In this document: positions 16,554 through 24,908 of the stretch, piece by piece | Position numbering within the stretch: position 1 is the first letter of the stretch | How the letters are laid out: each line of letters begins with the position of its first letter | NCBI RefSeq assembly: GCF_002563695.1 | Contig: NZ_PDJI01000004.1 | Coordinates: 3,162,001-3,226,000 of the forward strand | Length of the DNA: 64,000 nt | Direction: 5' to 3' | Source: Georgenia soli | GTDB lineage: Bacteria; Actinomycetota; Actinomycetes; Actinomycetales; Actinomycetaceae | Program-made: the position numbers and the translations under genes | Notes under the pieces: generated by a model | Seen by the model: the letters and a program-made list of their open reading frames with translations, nothing else | The model's database searches: none | Told to the model about the DNA's origin: nothing

Positions 16554-17257
16554 GGCAGGAACGTCGTCCGGGCCAGCGCGAGCGTGCCGAGACCGAGCGC
16601 GGCGACGCCCTGGTAGAAGAACGTCGTGGAGCCGCCCGCCGCCTGGGTGAGGCAGCGGGGAGCCCACGCGAGCAGGTGCTCGTCCAGGAACGCCACCAGG
16701 CCGCGCAGGACGCGCGCGAGCTCGAGGTCGTCCCCGGCCTCCATCGCGTCCATCCCGCGCACGGCGAGCGTCGCGACGAAGCTCAGCTCGAGCCCGAGGT
16801 GGTCGTCCGGCTCCGCGCCCAGGCGGGGAGCCGCGAGGCCGAACTCGGCGTAGGCGGCGCGCACCTGCATGGTCTCCTGCTCGAAGACCAGGTGCTCCCG
16901 GGAGCGGTGCACCGACTCGTAGGGCGGCGCCTTCATCCGCTCCGGGCCGCGGAACAGCCGGTTGTAGTCCCGGCGGACCTGGGACTCGTCCTCCCCGGCC
17001 GTGGCCGACTCGGCGAGCAGGGCCGTGCCCCGGCGGCAGTCGGGATGTCCGGGGAGCGGCCACTCGCGCAGCAGCTGGGCGTCGCGCACGCGGTCCAGCA
17101 CCTCCGCCGACGGGGCGGCGACGAGCAACGAGGACAGCGTGGTGAAGGCGGCCGCGAAGTCGTCGAGGGTGCGGGCGAGAGCGCCGCGGTCGGTCAGCAG
17201 CGTGGCCACCGGCGTGGTGTCCACGGGCGGGCGCGGGGTCACGGGTGTCGTGGTCAT
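16550..17257 (-). CDS. torD: TorD/DmsD-family redox-enzyme maturation chaperone
   Basis: 235 residues, all-helical. Family motifs: VRRDYNRLFRGPERMKAPPY followed by ESVHRS (about 90-115), then EPDDHLGLELSFVATLA (about 150), GDDLELARVLRGLVAFLDEH and LLAWAPRC. Such chaperones bind the twin-arginine leader and apo-form of molybdoenzymes until the Mo cofactor is inserted, then release them to Tat. The partner is evidently DmsA in the same operon. Located between dmsC (10 bp gap) and the Fe-S protein gene (ATGA overlap). Confidence 0.9.
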   Translation of the reverse strand: MTTTPVTPRPPVDTTPVATLLTDRGALARTLDDFAAAFTTLSSLLVAAPSAEVLDRVRDAQLLREWPLPGHPDCRRGTALLAESATAGEDESQVRRDYNRLFRGPERMKAPPYESVHRSREHLVFEQETMQVRAAYAEFGLAAPRLGAEPDDHLGLELSFVATLAVRGMDAMEAGDDLELARVLRGLVAFLDEHLLAWAPRCLTQAAGGSTTFFYQGVAALGLGTLALARTTFLP

Positions 17258-17267
17258 GTCGAGCCCC

Positions 17268-18200
17268 TCACATGCCGATGCGGATCATCGAGTCGTAGAA
17301 CAGGGAACGCCCGATCAGCTCCCCGCCGAGGACGAGGACCAGGGCGGTGGCCGAGAGCACCGCGAGCGGCACGACCCGGGAGCCGGGGGTGGCGCGCCGG
17401 ACCAGGAAGACCGAGAGCAGCCCGGCCCCGAGGAAGACCAGCACCAGGCGTGCGACGAACCACCCGCCGGAGAAGACGGCCGCCGACTCCGCGGCGACGC
17501 CCCCGGCCGCCGACAGGCCGGTCAGGTGCAGCGGGATGATGAGGAACTCGACGCCGAGCAGGGCGACGGCGGCGACCCCGACACCCCGGAGCGTGGTGGA
17601 CAGCAGCTCACGGGTGGGTGCGTCCGCCTCGTACGAGCTGCCGGAACGGGCGGCGGCCCGGCGGCGCCAGAGCACGGTGCCCATGAACGCGGCTCCGACG
17701 GCGAGGGAGCCGAGGAGGAACGTGGTGACGTAGAACTGCGCCGGCGTCGCCCACGTGTGCCAGGCCGGGACGGTGGGGAGTGAGTAGTAGATCATGCTCA
17801 TCGAGAGCACCAGCACCAGGCCCGTCACGGCCGTCACCGCGGCGAGGATCTGGCGCAGCCGGGTGGAGCCCCACCGGAACCACTGGGCGAGGGCGAAGAG
17901 GAACCCCAGCCCGGCGAAGGCGACGCCGGAGACGATCTCGCGCGAGAGCCACGACGTCTGGACGTGGCGGACGACGTTGAGGGTGTTCATCACGTCGTTC
18001 ATGTGGAACATCGACGCGATCAGGCCCAGCACGAGGGTGGGGCCGATGGCGTAGAGCGCGGGGTCGGTGACCCGGTCCACCGCCTCCCGGCCGTACCGGC
18101 GGGAGGCGAAGACCTGCACCACGCCGAGGACCACGAAGGCGCCGACGCTCATCTGTGCGAGGACGGTGAAGACGATCATGGGCAGCTCGTGGATGTTCAC
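17268..18200 (-). CDS. dmsC: DmsC, membrane anchor of DMSO-type reductase
   Basis: 310 residues with about eight hydrophobic helices, for example MIVFTVLAQMSVGAFVVLGV, LYAIGPTLVLGLIASMFHM, IVSGVAFAGLGFLFALAQ and TAVTGLVLVLSMSMIYYSL. These match the DmsC family of quinol-oxidising anchors. Quinol (menaquinol in actinobacteria) would be oxidised here and electrons passed to DmsB. The start MNIHELPMIVF at 18200 lies 3 bp after the dmsB stop. An Arg/His-rich early loop (FASRRYGREAVDRV) resembles the family. Confidence 0.93.
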   Translation of the reverse strand: MNIHELPMIVFTVLAQMSVGAFVVLGVVQVFASRRYGREAVDRVTDPALYAIGPTLVLGLIASMFHMNDVMNTLNVVRHVQTSWLSREIVSGVAFAGLGFLFALAQWFRWGSTRLRQILAAVTAVTGLVLVLSMSMIYYSLPTVPAWHTWATPAQFYVTTFLLGSLAVGAAFMGTVLWRRRAAARSGSSYEADAPTRELLSTTLRGVGVAAVALLGVEFLIIPLHLTGLSAAGGVAAESAAVFSGGWFVARLVLVFLGAGLLSVFLVRRATPGSRVVPLAVLSATALVLVLGGELIGRSLFYDSMIRIGM

Positions 18201-18203
18201 GGC

Positions 18204-18821
18204 TCACAGCTCCTCGGGGTTGACGACGGCGCCGGCGCCGGCGCCGGTCGGCTGGGCGTCACGGTGGGGCGTGATGACCAGGCGCGGCCGGGTGATGGAC
18301 GGGTCGGGCAGCGGCTCGACGGCGGCGAGGTCACCGTGCCTGGCGCGCAGCTCGTCGATCGGGCCCCAGTCGAGGGCGCGGGACGGGCAGGCGGCGACGC
18401 AGGCGGGGTCCTCGCCCTCGGCCCGGTAGTCGGCGCACATGTCGCACTTGGACATGTGACCGGTCTCGGGGTTGAACTGCGGCGCCGAGTAGGGGCACGC
18501 CCACTCGCAGTACCGGCAGCCCACACACCTGTCCTCGTCGACGGTGACGATCCCGTCCTCGCCGACGTGCATCGCCGTGGTCGGGCAGACCTCGACGCAG
18601 ATGGGGTTCTCGCAGTGGTTGCACGCCATGGAGGTGTAGTACGAGAAGACGTTCGGGACGAAGGTGTCGCCGTCCCGCTGCCACGTGCCGCCGGTGTACT
18701 CCGCCACGCGGCGCCAGGTCACCCCCACCGGCAGGTCGTTCTTGTCCTTGCACGCCACCGAGCACGCCTTGCAGCCGTTGCAGAGGGTCTGGTCGAAGTG
18801 GAAACCGAGTTGCTGAGCCAT
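18204..18821 (-). CDS. dmsB: DmsB, four-cluster [4Fe-4S] electron-transfer subunit
   Basis: 205 residues. Four cysteine groups in order: CNGCKACSVACKDKNDLP (about 14-31), CNHCENPICVEVCP (about 66-79), CVGCRYCEWACP (about 97-108) and CDMCADY with CVAACP (about 125-145). The order and spacing are those of DmsB/NrfC-type ferredoxins carrying four [4Fe-4S] clusters. It moves electrons from DmsC to the molybdenum site in DmsA. The start MAQQLGFHFDQ is the usual N-terminus; the long upstream frame is the shadow of dmsA. Gap of 14 bp to dmsA. Confidence 0.96.
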   Translation of the reverse strand: MAQQLGFHFDQTLCNGCKACSVACKDKNDLPVGVTWRRVAEYTGGTWQRDGDTFVPNVFSYYTSMACNHCENPICVEVCPTTAMHVGEDGIVTVDEDRCVGCRYCEWACPYSAPQFNPETGHMSKCDMCADYRAEGEDPACVAACPSRALDWGPIDELRARHGDLAAVEPLPDPSITRPRLVITPHRDAQPTGAGAGAVVNPEEL

Positions 18822-18835
18822 GTCTTCTCCTAGCC

Positions 18836-21292
18836 TCAGGCCTTCTCGACCTGCGCGAGCGTGGTGTGCTGGGCGTTGCCCTTGGCGATGGGGGAGGGGT
18901 GCCAGGAGGTCAGCGAGTTGACCGACCCTCCGACGTCGACGCCCTTGCCGTCCGGGGTGTACCAGGCACCCTGCGGCACCGAGAGCACCCCGGGGGCGAT
19001 GCGGGCGGTGACCCGGGCGGGCAGCTGGATGCGGCCGCGGTCGTTGAAGACCTGGACGACGTCGTCGTTCTCGATGCCGCGGGCGGCAGCGTCCCCGGGG
19101 TTGATCCACACCACCTGCGGGTGGGCCTCCTTCATCCAGTCGACGTTCCCGTAGGAGGAGTGGGTGCGCTGCTTGAAGTGGTGGCCGATGACCTGGAGCG
19201 GGTACTTCCGGTTGCTGCGCGCCTCGACGGCACCCTCCCAGGTGTCGAGGTGCTCGGGCAGGGCGGTGATCCGGTCTCCCTCGGGCAGCTCCCACGTCCG
19301 GGACAGCTCCCACAGCTGCTTGGAGAAGATCTCGATCTTCCCCGACGGCGTGGCGAGCGGGTTGGCCTTCGGGTCGGCACGGAAGTCGGCCAGGGCGACG
19401 TTGCCGCTGTCGGTCGGCGCCCTGACCTTCCACACGCCCATCTCGCGCAGCTCCTCGAAGCTGGGCAGGTCCGGGATGGTCTCGCGGGAGGCGTCGACGA
19501 CGGCGCGGACCCAGTCCTCCTGGGTGCGGCCCTCGGTGAACTCCTTCTCGACGCCGAGCCGGCGGGCGATCTCCGTCATCATCTCGTAGACGGTCCGGCA
19601 GTCGTAGAGCGGCTCGATGACCTTGTCGGCCACGATCGTGTAGCCGAGGTTGCCGGCGCTGCCCTGCTGGATGATGTCGAGCTGCTCGGCGTTGGAGACG
19701 TCGGGCAGGAGGATGTCGGCGTAGCGCGCCGAGACGGTCATCTGGTTGTCGATGACGACGATCAGCTCGCACTTGGTGTCGTCCTCGAGCAGCTTGACCG
19801 TGCGGTTGATGTCGCCGTGCTGGTTCGTCAGCGCGTTGCCGGCGTACTGCCAGACCATCTTGATCGGCACGTCCAGCCGGTCCTTGCCGCGCACGCCGTC
19901 GGCCAGGGCCGTCAGCTCCGGGCCGCGTTCGATGGCGTCGGTCCAGCCGAACACCGAGATGGCGGTGGTGACGGGGTTCTCGGTGGCGAACGGGTTCGCC
20001 ATCGGCAGGCTGAACGCGCCCTCACGCTCGCCGGTGCCGCCGCCGGGGACGCCGACCGAGCCGGTGAGCGCGGCGAGCGTGAAGATCGCCCGGGCCTGGT
20101 TCTCGCCGTTGGCGTGCCGCTGGGGGCCCCAGCCCTGGGTGATGTGGACGGGGCGGGCCCGGCCGATCTCCCGGCCCAGGCGCACGATCGTCGACGCCGG
20201 CACCCCGGTGATGCGGGCGGCCCACTCGGGGGTCTTCGCGGTCCCGTCGGGCCCCTCGCCCAGGATGTACGAGCGGTAGGAGCTGCCCGCGGGCACGCCG
20301 TCGGGCATGTGGTCCTCGTCGAACCCGACGCAGTAGGTGTCGAGGAACTTCTGGTCCTGCAGGTCCTCGGAGACCATCACGTGGGCGAGGCCGGCGACGA
20401 GGGCGGCGTCGGTGCCGGGCCGCAGGGCGACCCACTCGTCCGCCAGGCCGAGCGCCGTGTCGGAGTAGCGCGGGTCGACGACGATGGTGCGGACGTTGTG
20501 CAGCTTCTTCGTCTGCTGGGTCACGAAGGTCTCACCGCCGCCGGACATGCGGGTCTCGAGGGTGTTGTTGCCGAAGAGGACCTGGAGCTGCGCGTTCTTG
20601 GCGTCGTCGAGGCTGTTCGACCCGATCCAGCCGCCGTAGTGGTAGCCGACCGCGCCGGCGATCTGCGCGGAGGAGTAGTCGCCGTAGTGGTTGAGGTAGC
20701 CGCCGACGCAGTTCATGAGCCGGGCGACCGGGGTCTCGATCGGAGGCCAGCTGCGGGTGATCGTGCCGCCGAGCGTGCCGGTGCCGTAGTTGAGGTAGAT
20801 GGACTCGTTGCCGTAGTCCTTGATGAGCCGCCGGATGGTCGAGGCGATCTCGTCGTAGGCCTCCTCCCAGGTGATCTCCTCCCACTCCCCGGCCCCGCGC
20901 CTCGTGCCGGGCGCGCGCCGCAGCGGGGTCTTGAGGCGGTCGGGGTTGTAGATCCGGTGCCGGATCGAGCGGCCGCGCACGCAGGCGCGGATCTGCTGGG
21001 TGCCGAGCTCGTCGTCGCCGGTGTTGTCGGGCAGCACCCGGACGATCCGCCCGTCGCTGACCTCCATGCGCAGGGGGCAGCGGGAGCCGCAGTTGACGTT
21101 GCAGGAGGACCAGACGACCTTGTCGGCCCCGGAGGTGGACGCCGTGGCCGCGTTGGCGGGACCCACGCCCGGCAGGACGCCGAACCGGGTGGCCGCGCCG
21201 GCCAGGGCCGCCGTGCCGCCTGCCGCCGCGGACCACTTGAGGAACGAGCGGCGCTCCAGCCCCCTCGGTCGTTCGGTGGCTTGCGTGGTCAT
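18836..21292 (-). CDS. dmsA: DmsA, Tat-exported molybdopterin DMSO/S-oxide reductase
   Basis: 818 residues. Twin-arginine leader (LERRSFLKWSAAAGG) followed by a hydrophobic stretch and a likely cleavage near PANAATAS. Then a [4Fe-4S] motif CNVNCGSRCPLRM with a fourth Cys in IRACVRGRS. The block NYGTGTLGGTITRSW and GGYLNHYGDYSSAQ are close to the E. coli DmsA equivalents, and PDVSNAEQLDIIQ lies further on. C-terminal MopB cap (VIGHHFKQRTHSS, WINPGDAAARGIEN, DDVVQVFNDRGRI). It binds a bis-MGD molybdenum centre and would reduce DMSO or related S/N-oxides outside the membrane. Physiological substrate uncertain. First gene of the operon; a GGGAC-N6-CCC palindrome lies 65 bp upstream. Confidence 0.95.
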   Translation of the reverse strand: MTTQATERPRGLERRSFLKWSAAAGGTAALAGAATRFGVLPGVGPANAATASTSGADKVVWSSCNVNCGSRCPLRMEVSDGRIVRVLPDNTGDDELGTQQIRACVRGRSIRHRIYNPDRLKTPLRRAPGTRRGAGEWEEITWEEAYDEIASTIRRLIKDYGNESIYLNYGTGTLGGTITRSWPPIETPVARLMNCVGGYLNHYGDYSSAQIAGAVGYHYGGWIGSNSLDDAKNAQLQVLFGNNTLETRMSGGGETFVTQQTKKLHNVRTIVVDPRYSDTALGLADEWVALRPGTDAALVAGLAHVMVSEDLQDQKFLDTYCVGFDEDHMPDGVPAGSSYRSYILGEGPDGTAKTPEWAARITGVPASTIVRLGREIGRARPVHITQGWGPQRHANGENQARAIFTLAALTGSVGVPGGGTGEREGAFSLPMANPFATENPVTTAISVFGWTDAIERGPELTALADGVRGKDRLDVPIKMVWQYAGNALTNQHGDINRTVKLLEDDTKCELIVVIDNQMTVSARYADILLPDVSNAEQLDIIQQGSAGNLGYTIVADKVIEPLYDCRTVYEMMTEIARRLGVEKEFTEGRTQEDWVRAVVDASRETIPDLPSFEELREMGVWKVRAPTDSGNVALADFRADPKANPLATPSGKIEIFSKQLWELSRTWELPEGDRITALPEHLDTWEGAVEARSNRKYPLQVIGHHFKQRTHSSYGNVDWMKEAHPQVVWINPGDAAARGIENDDVVQVFNDRGRIQLPARVTARIAPGVLSVPQGAWYTPDGKGVDVGGSVNSLTSWHPSPIAKGNAQHTTLAQVEKA

Positions 21293-21356
21293 GGTTCCTC
21301 CAGGGGCTCGGCGTCGGACTGCCTCCAACGATCCCCATGCCGGGAGGGAGAACTGT

Positions 21357-21370
21357 GGGGCCATGGTCCC
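21357..21370 (-). promoter_or_regulatory. DosR/NarL-like palindromic box between dmsA and the CMD gene
   Basis: On the minus strand the site reads GGGACCATGGCCCC. This fits the GGGAC-N6-CCC core of the DosR/DevR hypoxia box and is an almost perfect palindrome. It lies 65 bp upstream of the dmsA ATG and about 105 bp upstream of the divergent CMD gene, a sensible place for an oxygen- or redox-responsive activator. The core alone is not rare at this GC content, so the call depends on position and symmetry. Confidence 0.4.
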
Positions 21371-21475
21371 GACGACCCCCCAGGACGGGGGACCTCCGGA
21401 GCGACGCCCGGAGGTGCGGGACCGCGATGTGCCACGATGAGGGGCGTCACCATGAGGACCCGCGGAAGGAGCACC

Positions 21476-21796
21476 ATGGCCGACCACCTGCCCGAGGTCT
21501 ACACCGACTTCCGGAAGCGCTTCACCGACGTCGCCCGCCGCCAGGACGCGCTCGCGGCCGCCGTGGACGCGGCCGGCCCGCTCGACGAGCGGACCGCCCG
21601 CCTGGTCAAGCTCGGCATCGCGATCGGGTCGCAGGCCGAGGGTGCCGTGCGCTCGAACGTGCGCAAGGCGCTGGCGGCCGGCGCGAGCGTCGAAGAGGTC
21701 GAGCAGGTGGTGCTGCTCGGGATGACCACGCGCGGTTTCCCGGCCACCGTGGCGGCCTGGCAGTGGATGCACGAGGTCGTGGGGGAGCGGGAGTGA
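21476..21796 (+). CDS. Carboxymuconolactone-decarboxylase-fold (AhpD-like) protein
   Basis: 106 residues, an all-helical CMD-family protein (VYTDFRKRFTDVA, LDERTARLVKLGIAIGSQAEGAVRS, GASVEEVEQVVLLGMTTRGF, WQWMHEVVG). The catalytic CxxC of AhpD is replaced (SQAEGAVRS has no Cys), so peroxidase or disulfide activity is unlikely. ATG 21476 has a strong GGAAGGAG Shine-Dalgarno; an in-frame ATG at 21452 is less likely. It is divergent from dmsA and the first gene of a set running into the molybdenum-cofactor genes. Confidence 0.85.
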   Translation: MADHLPEVYTDFRKRFTDVARRQDALAAAVDAAGPLDERTARLVKLGIAIGSQAEGAVRSNVRKALAAGASVEEVEQVVLLGMTTRGFPATVAAWQWMHEVVGERE

Positions 21797-22188
21797 GCGC
21801 GCAGGGGGCCGACGGCGCAGGCACCGCGGACCGGTCCGCCCGCCCCGACGAGGCGCGCAAGATGGTGGCCATGAACGCCTGGCTCGACGACGTCTGCGCG
21901 CAGCTCGGCGTCGAGCGGGACCTGGTGGGCGAGGTCACCCCGCCCATGCTGCGCCTGATCGGTGAGGTTGCTCACGGGCCGAGCCGCCCGGGCGCACCGC
22001 TGACCGCGTTCGTCGTCGGTCTCGCCGCCGCCCGCGCCGGGGGCACGGACCCGTCGGCCGCCGTCACGGACCGGGTCGACGCCGTGCGCGCTCTCGTGGC
22101 GCGGTGGGCGGAGCGTCAGGACGACGCATCGCCCGGGGGCACGGCGGCCGGCACGTCACCGGCCGCGGCCCCGGGGGACCGGCGATGA
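21793..22188 (+). CDS. DUF6457 protein, molybdenum-cofactor associated
   Basis: 131 residues: short disordered N-terminus, the helical DUF6457 core (MNAWLDDVCAQLGVERDLV, VTPPMLRLIGEVAHGPSRPG, LTAFVVGLAAARAGG) and an Ala/Pro-rich tail. The domain occurs alone or fused to MobA-type guanylyltransferases in actinobacteria, so a role around Mo-cofactor handling is likely; activity unknown. The GTG start overlaps the CMD gene stop (GTGA), and its own stop overlaps the moaE ATG, so all three are translationally coupled. Confidence 0.82.
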   Translation: MSAQGADGAGTADRSARPDEARKMVAMNAWLDDVCAQLGVERDLVGEVTPPMLRLIGEVAHGPSRPGAPLTAFVVGLAAARAGGTDPSAAVTDRVDAVRALVARWAERQDDASPGGTAAGTSPAAAPGDRR

Positions 22189-22643
22189 CGGAACGGGACA
22201 CCTCCCGCGTCAGCCCGCCCGGGCGCCGGGTGGTGCTCGCCGAGGTGCGCGACCGTGCGATCGAGGTGGCCGAGTGCGCCGCCGCCGTCGACGACCCCGC
22301 GGCCGGCGCCGTCGTCACGTTCGGCGGGGTGGTCCGCAACCACGACGGCGGCCGGAGCGTGACGGAGATCGAGTACGTCGGCCACCCGACGGCCGGTCAG
22401 CTCGTCGCGGAGGTCGCCGCGGACGTCGCCGCCCGCTTCCCGGTCGACGCCGTAGCGGTGGTGCACCGCGTCGGCACCCTCGGCGTCGGTGACGTGGCGC
22501 TCGCCGCGGCCGTCTCGGCCGCGCACCGGGCCGAGGCCTTCGAGGCGACGGCGGAGCTGGTCGAGGAGATCAAGCGGCGCCTGCCCGTGTGGAAGCGCCA
22601 GGTGTTCCCCGACGGCAGCCACGAGTGGACGGGCAGCGCCTGA
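22185..22643 (+). CDS. moaE: MoaE, molybdopterin synthase catalytic subunit
   Basis: 152 residues. MoaE core: GAVVTFGGVVRNHDGGRSVT, IEYVGHPTAGQL, VAVVHRVGTLGVGDVALAAA, and the lysine motif EEIKRRLPVWKRQ near the C-terminus. With MoaD thiocarboxylate it inserts two sulfurs into precursor Z (cPMP) to make molybdopterin. ATG 22185 overlaps the DUF6457 stop by 4 bp. It converges on moaD, leaving only 3 bp between their stops, so sulfur donor and acceptor lie face to face. Confidence 0.95.
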   Translation: MTERDTSRVSPPGRRVVLAEVRDRAIEVAECAAAVDDPAAGAVVTFGGVVRNHDGGRSVTEIEYVGHPTAGQLVAEVAADVAARFPVDAVAVVHRVGTLGVGDVALAAAVSAAHRAEAFEATAELVEEIKRRLPVWKRQVFPDGSHEWTGSA

Positions 22644-22646
22644 GGC

Positions 22647-22946
22647 TCAGCCGCCCGCGAAGGGCGGCAGCACGTCGACGCGCACCGCGGCGGCACCCGG
22701 CGCGGTGAGGGGCGCGTCCCGGTCCTCGCGCACGACGTCGTCCACCAGCAGGCTGGAGATCGCGAGGACCCGGCCCAGGGCGGGTCCGCGGGCCTCGGCG
22801 AGGGCCGCCACGAGGTCCTCGGCGGTGGCACCGTCGGTCAGCGCGACGTCCTCGGCCGGCACGGCCGCGGCCTCGGCGGCCGCCGCGAAGTAGCGGACGT
22901 GGGCGGTGAGGGTGCCGACCGCGGCGGCGTCGAGACGGGTCGTCAT
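22647..22946 (-). CDS. moaD: MoaD, molybdopterin synthase sulfur carrier
   Basis: 99 residues with a beta-grasp ThiS/MoaD fold: VRYFAAAAEAAAVPAEDVAL, an Asp/Ala-rich helix, RVLAISSLLVDDVV and the essential C-terminal Gly-Gly (PPFAGG). The C-terminal glycine is adenylated and thiocarboxylated, then donates sulfur within MoaE. ATG 22946 has a good GGAGG upstream and begins 1 bp after the moaA stop, so it is preferred over ATG 22964. Cotranscribed with moaA. Confidence 0.92.
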   Translation of the reverse strand: MTTRLDAAAVGTLTAHVRYFAAAAEAAAVPAEDVALTDGATAEDLVAALAEARGPALGRVLAISSLLVDDVVREDRDAPLTAPGAAAVRVDVLPPFAGG

Positions 22947-22947
22947 G

Positions 22948-24042
22948 TCATCCTCCGATGGCACTCATGGGTCGCTGCGGCTGCAGGAAGCCGGGGTCGT
23001 CGATGCCGTGCCCGGCCTTCTTCCCCCACATGGCCACCCGCCACAGCTCGGCGATCTCGGCGTCCGACGCGCCGGAGCGCACGAGCCCGCGCAGGTCGGT
23101 CTCCGTCCGGGAGAACAGGCAGGTGCGCACCTGACCGTCGGCCGTCAGCCGGGTCCGGTCGCAGGCACCGCAGAACGGCTGGGTCACCGAGGCGATGACG
23201 CCGACGGTGCCGCCGGGGGTGTCCTCGGTCGGCTCCACCGTCCACCGCTCGGCCGGGGCGGCGCCGCGTTCGCCGGGGTCGTGGGCCGTGAGGGTGAACC
23301 GGGTGCGCAGGCGCTCGAGGATCTCGCCCGCGGTGATCATCTCGCCGCGCTTCCACATCTCGGGCGGCCCGAGCGGCATCTGCTCGATGAAGCGCAGCTC
23401 GAAGCCGCGGCGCAGCGCGAACGCGAGCAGGTCGGGCGCCTCGGCGTCGTTGAGGCCGCGCATGAGCACGGCGTTGATCTTGACCGGCGTCAGCCCCGCG
23501 GCCTCCGAGGCGTCGATGCCGGCGAGGACGTCGGGCAGGCGGTCGCGCCGCACGATGGTCGCGTAGGTCTCCCGGTCCAGGGAGTCCAGCGAGACGTTGA
23601 CCCGGCGCAGCCCCGCGGCGGCGAGGCCGGCGGCGCGCTTCTCGAGGCCGAGCCCGTTCGTCGTCAACGACGTCTCGGGCACCTCGCCGGTGTCCGTGCG
23701 CAGCGCCGTGGTGGCGGCCACGATGTTCTCCAGGCCCTTGCGCAGCAGCGGCTCGCCACCGGTGAAGCGCACCTCCCGGATGCCGAGCCGCTCGACGGCC
23801 ACCGTGATGAGCCTGACCACCTCGGCGTCGGAGAGCACCTCCGCGGTGGGCAGCCAGTCGAAGCCCTCCGGGGGCATGCAGTACTCGCAGCGGAGGTTGC
23901 ACCGGTCGGTCAGCGAGACCCGCAGGTCGCGGGCCACGCGCCCGAAGGTGTCCACGAGGTCGTCCGTGGCCTGCCGGGGCGTCGCCGGGCCGGCGGCCGC
24001 CGTGCGGGGCGGACCGGGGAGACCGAGATCGACCGATGCCAT
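22948..24042 (-). CDS. moaA: MoaA, GTP 3',8-cyclase
   Basis: 364 residues. Radical-SAM site CNLRCEYCMPPEGF (about 48-60), GGEPLLRKGLENIV, the C-terminal second cluster GACDRTRLTADGQVRTCLF (about 315) and the terminal Gly-Gly (SAIGG) needed for catalysis. It makes 3',8-cH2GTP, the first step of molybdenum cofactor synthesis. TACAGT (24049-24054, minus) ends 6 bp before the ATG at 24042 with no Shine-Dalgarno, suggesting leaderless transcription. Followed by moaD. Confidence 0.97.
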   Translation of the reverse strand: MASVDLGLPGPPRTAAAGPATPRQATDDLVDTFGRVARDLRVSLTDRCNLRCEYCMPPEGFDWLPTAEVLSDAEVVRLITVAVERLGIREVRFTGGEPLLRKGLENIVAATTALRTDTGEVPETSLTTNGLGLEKRAAGLAAAGLRRVNVSLDSLDRETYATIVRRDRLPDVLAGIDASEAAGLTPVKINAVLMRGLNDAEAPDLLAFALRRGFELRFIEQMPLGPPEMWKRGEMITAGEILERLRTRFTLTAHDPGERGAAPAERWTVEPTEDTPGGTVGVIASVTQPFCGACDRTRLTADGQVRTCLFSRTETDLRGLVRSGASDAEIAELWRVAMWGKKAGHGIDDPGFLQPQRPMSAIGG

Positions 24043-24111
24043 CTCACCACTGTAGCCATGACCACCCAGGACCTTCGCCCTGACCGGAGGGTCGCGGGCC
24101 GGGCGTGCCGC

Positions 24112-24708
24112 TCAGACCGCGTCGGTGGGGACCCCGAGCCAGGCGTGCCAGCCGTTGTGCAGCACGAGCCAAGCGAGCAGGCCGTAGCCGGCCTGGCCCG
24201 GGTGGACGCCGTCGCCGGCGGCGACGTCGGCGTGCCACTGCTCGTGCGTGCGCAGGGGCTCGTGCGTCTCGACGTAGGGCACGTGGCGCCGCTGGCACAC
24301 GTCGCCGAAGGCGTGGGAGAGCTGGGCGAGCGCGTCGCCGTCGACGTCGGGACGCGGCGGGGGGCCGACGACGAAGCAGCCGACGCGGGAGGCGGCGGCG
24401 CCGTCGAGGATGTTGGCCAGGTTGAGCCGTGAGCGGGCGAGCGAGAGCCCCTCGTCGAGGTCCGTGGAGCCCAGGCCGATCACCAGGCGGTTGTCGCTGT
24501 GGGCGCCGAAGCGGCGGTGCGCCTCGGTCTCCCACCGCGCGGAGAGTGCGGTGGTGGACTCCCGGGGCACGGCGAGCTGGGAGACGAAGACGGGCTCCTC
24601 GGTCGACGTGCGGGCCATCACGCGCCCCACCCAGCCCAGGCCGCGGGCGTCACCCAGCCCGGCGACGAGCTCGTCCCCGATCACGCAGACACGCAGTCCC
24701 TCGTCCAC
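24112..24708 (-). CDS. SGNH-hydrolase-fold protein with altered catalytic residues
   Basis: 198 residues with the SGNH/GDSL outline. Block I is VCVIGDELVAGLGD, where the nucleophile serine of GDS is Glu. Block III is VIGLGSTDLDEG, where the usual GxND asparagine is Thr. Block V is GDGVHPGQAGY, retaining Asp and His, and RLNLANIL and VGPPPRP are also typical. With Ser and Asn missing, a standard esterase mechanism looks impossible, so this is either a pseudoenzyme or a family with different chemistry. Start GTG 24708 follows GGGGAGGG closely; start not certain. It sits alone between moaA and the kgd terminator. Confidence 0.72.
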   Translation of the reverse strand: MDEGLRVCVIGDELVAGLGDARGLGWVGRVMARTSTEEPVFVSQLAVPRESTTALSARWETEAHRRFGAHSDNRLVIGLGSTDLDEGLSLARSRLNLANILDGAAASRVGCFVVGPPPRPDVDGDALAQLSHAFGDVCQRRHVPYVETHEPLRTHEQWHADVAAGDGVHPGQAGYGLLAWLVLHNGWHAWLGVPTDAV

Positions 24709-24838
24709 ACCCTCCCCTTCCGTCGGTGAGCCCCATCCTCTCCCGTCCCGGCGCCCGACCCGTGGACCCGCGCCGGGCCGTGCCGCCCGACCGTGCCGGG
24801 CCGTGCCGCCCGGCAGTGCCGTCTGTGCCCGAACGGCC

Positions 24839-24875
24839 GAGGGGCCGGCCGGACCCGTGGTCCGGCCGGCCCCTC
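24839..24875 (-). terminator. 17-bp hairpin downstream of kgd
   Basis: gaggggccggccggacc (24839-24855) pairs perfectly with 24859-24875 around a 3-nt loop. It lies 34 bp beyond the kgd stop. No T-tract. Strong candidate terminator for the 3.8-kb kgd message. Confidence 0.8.
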
Positions 24876-24908
24876 GCGGGTCGGTCACGCGGTGCGCGGA
24901 GGCACCGG

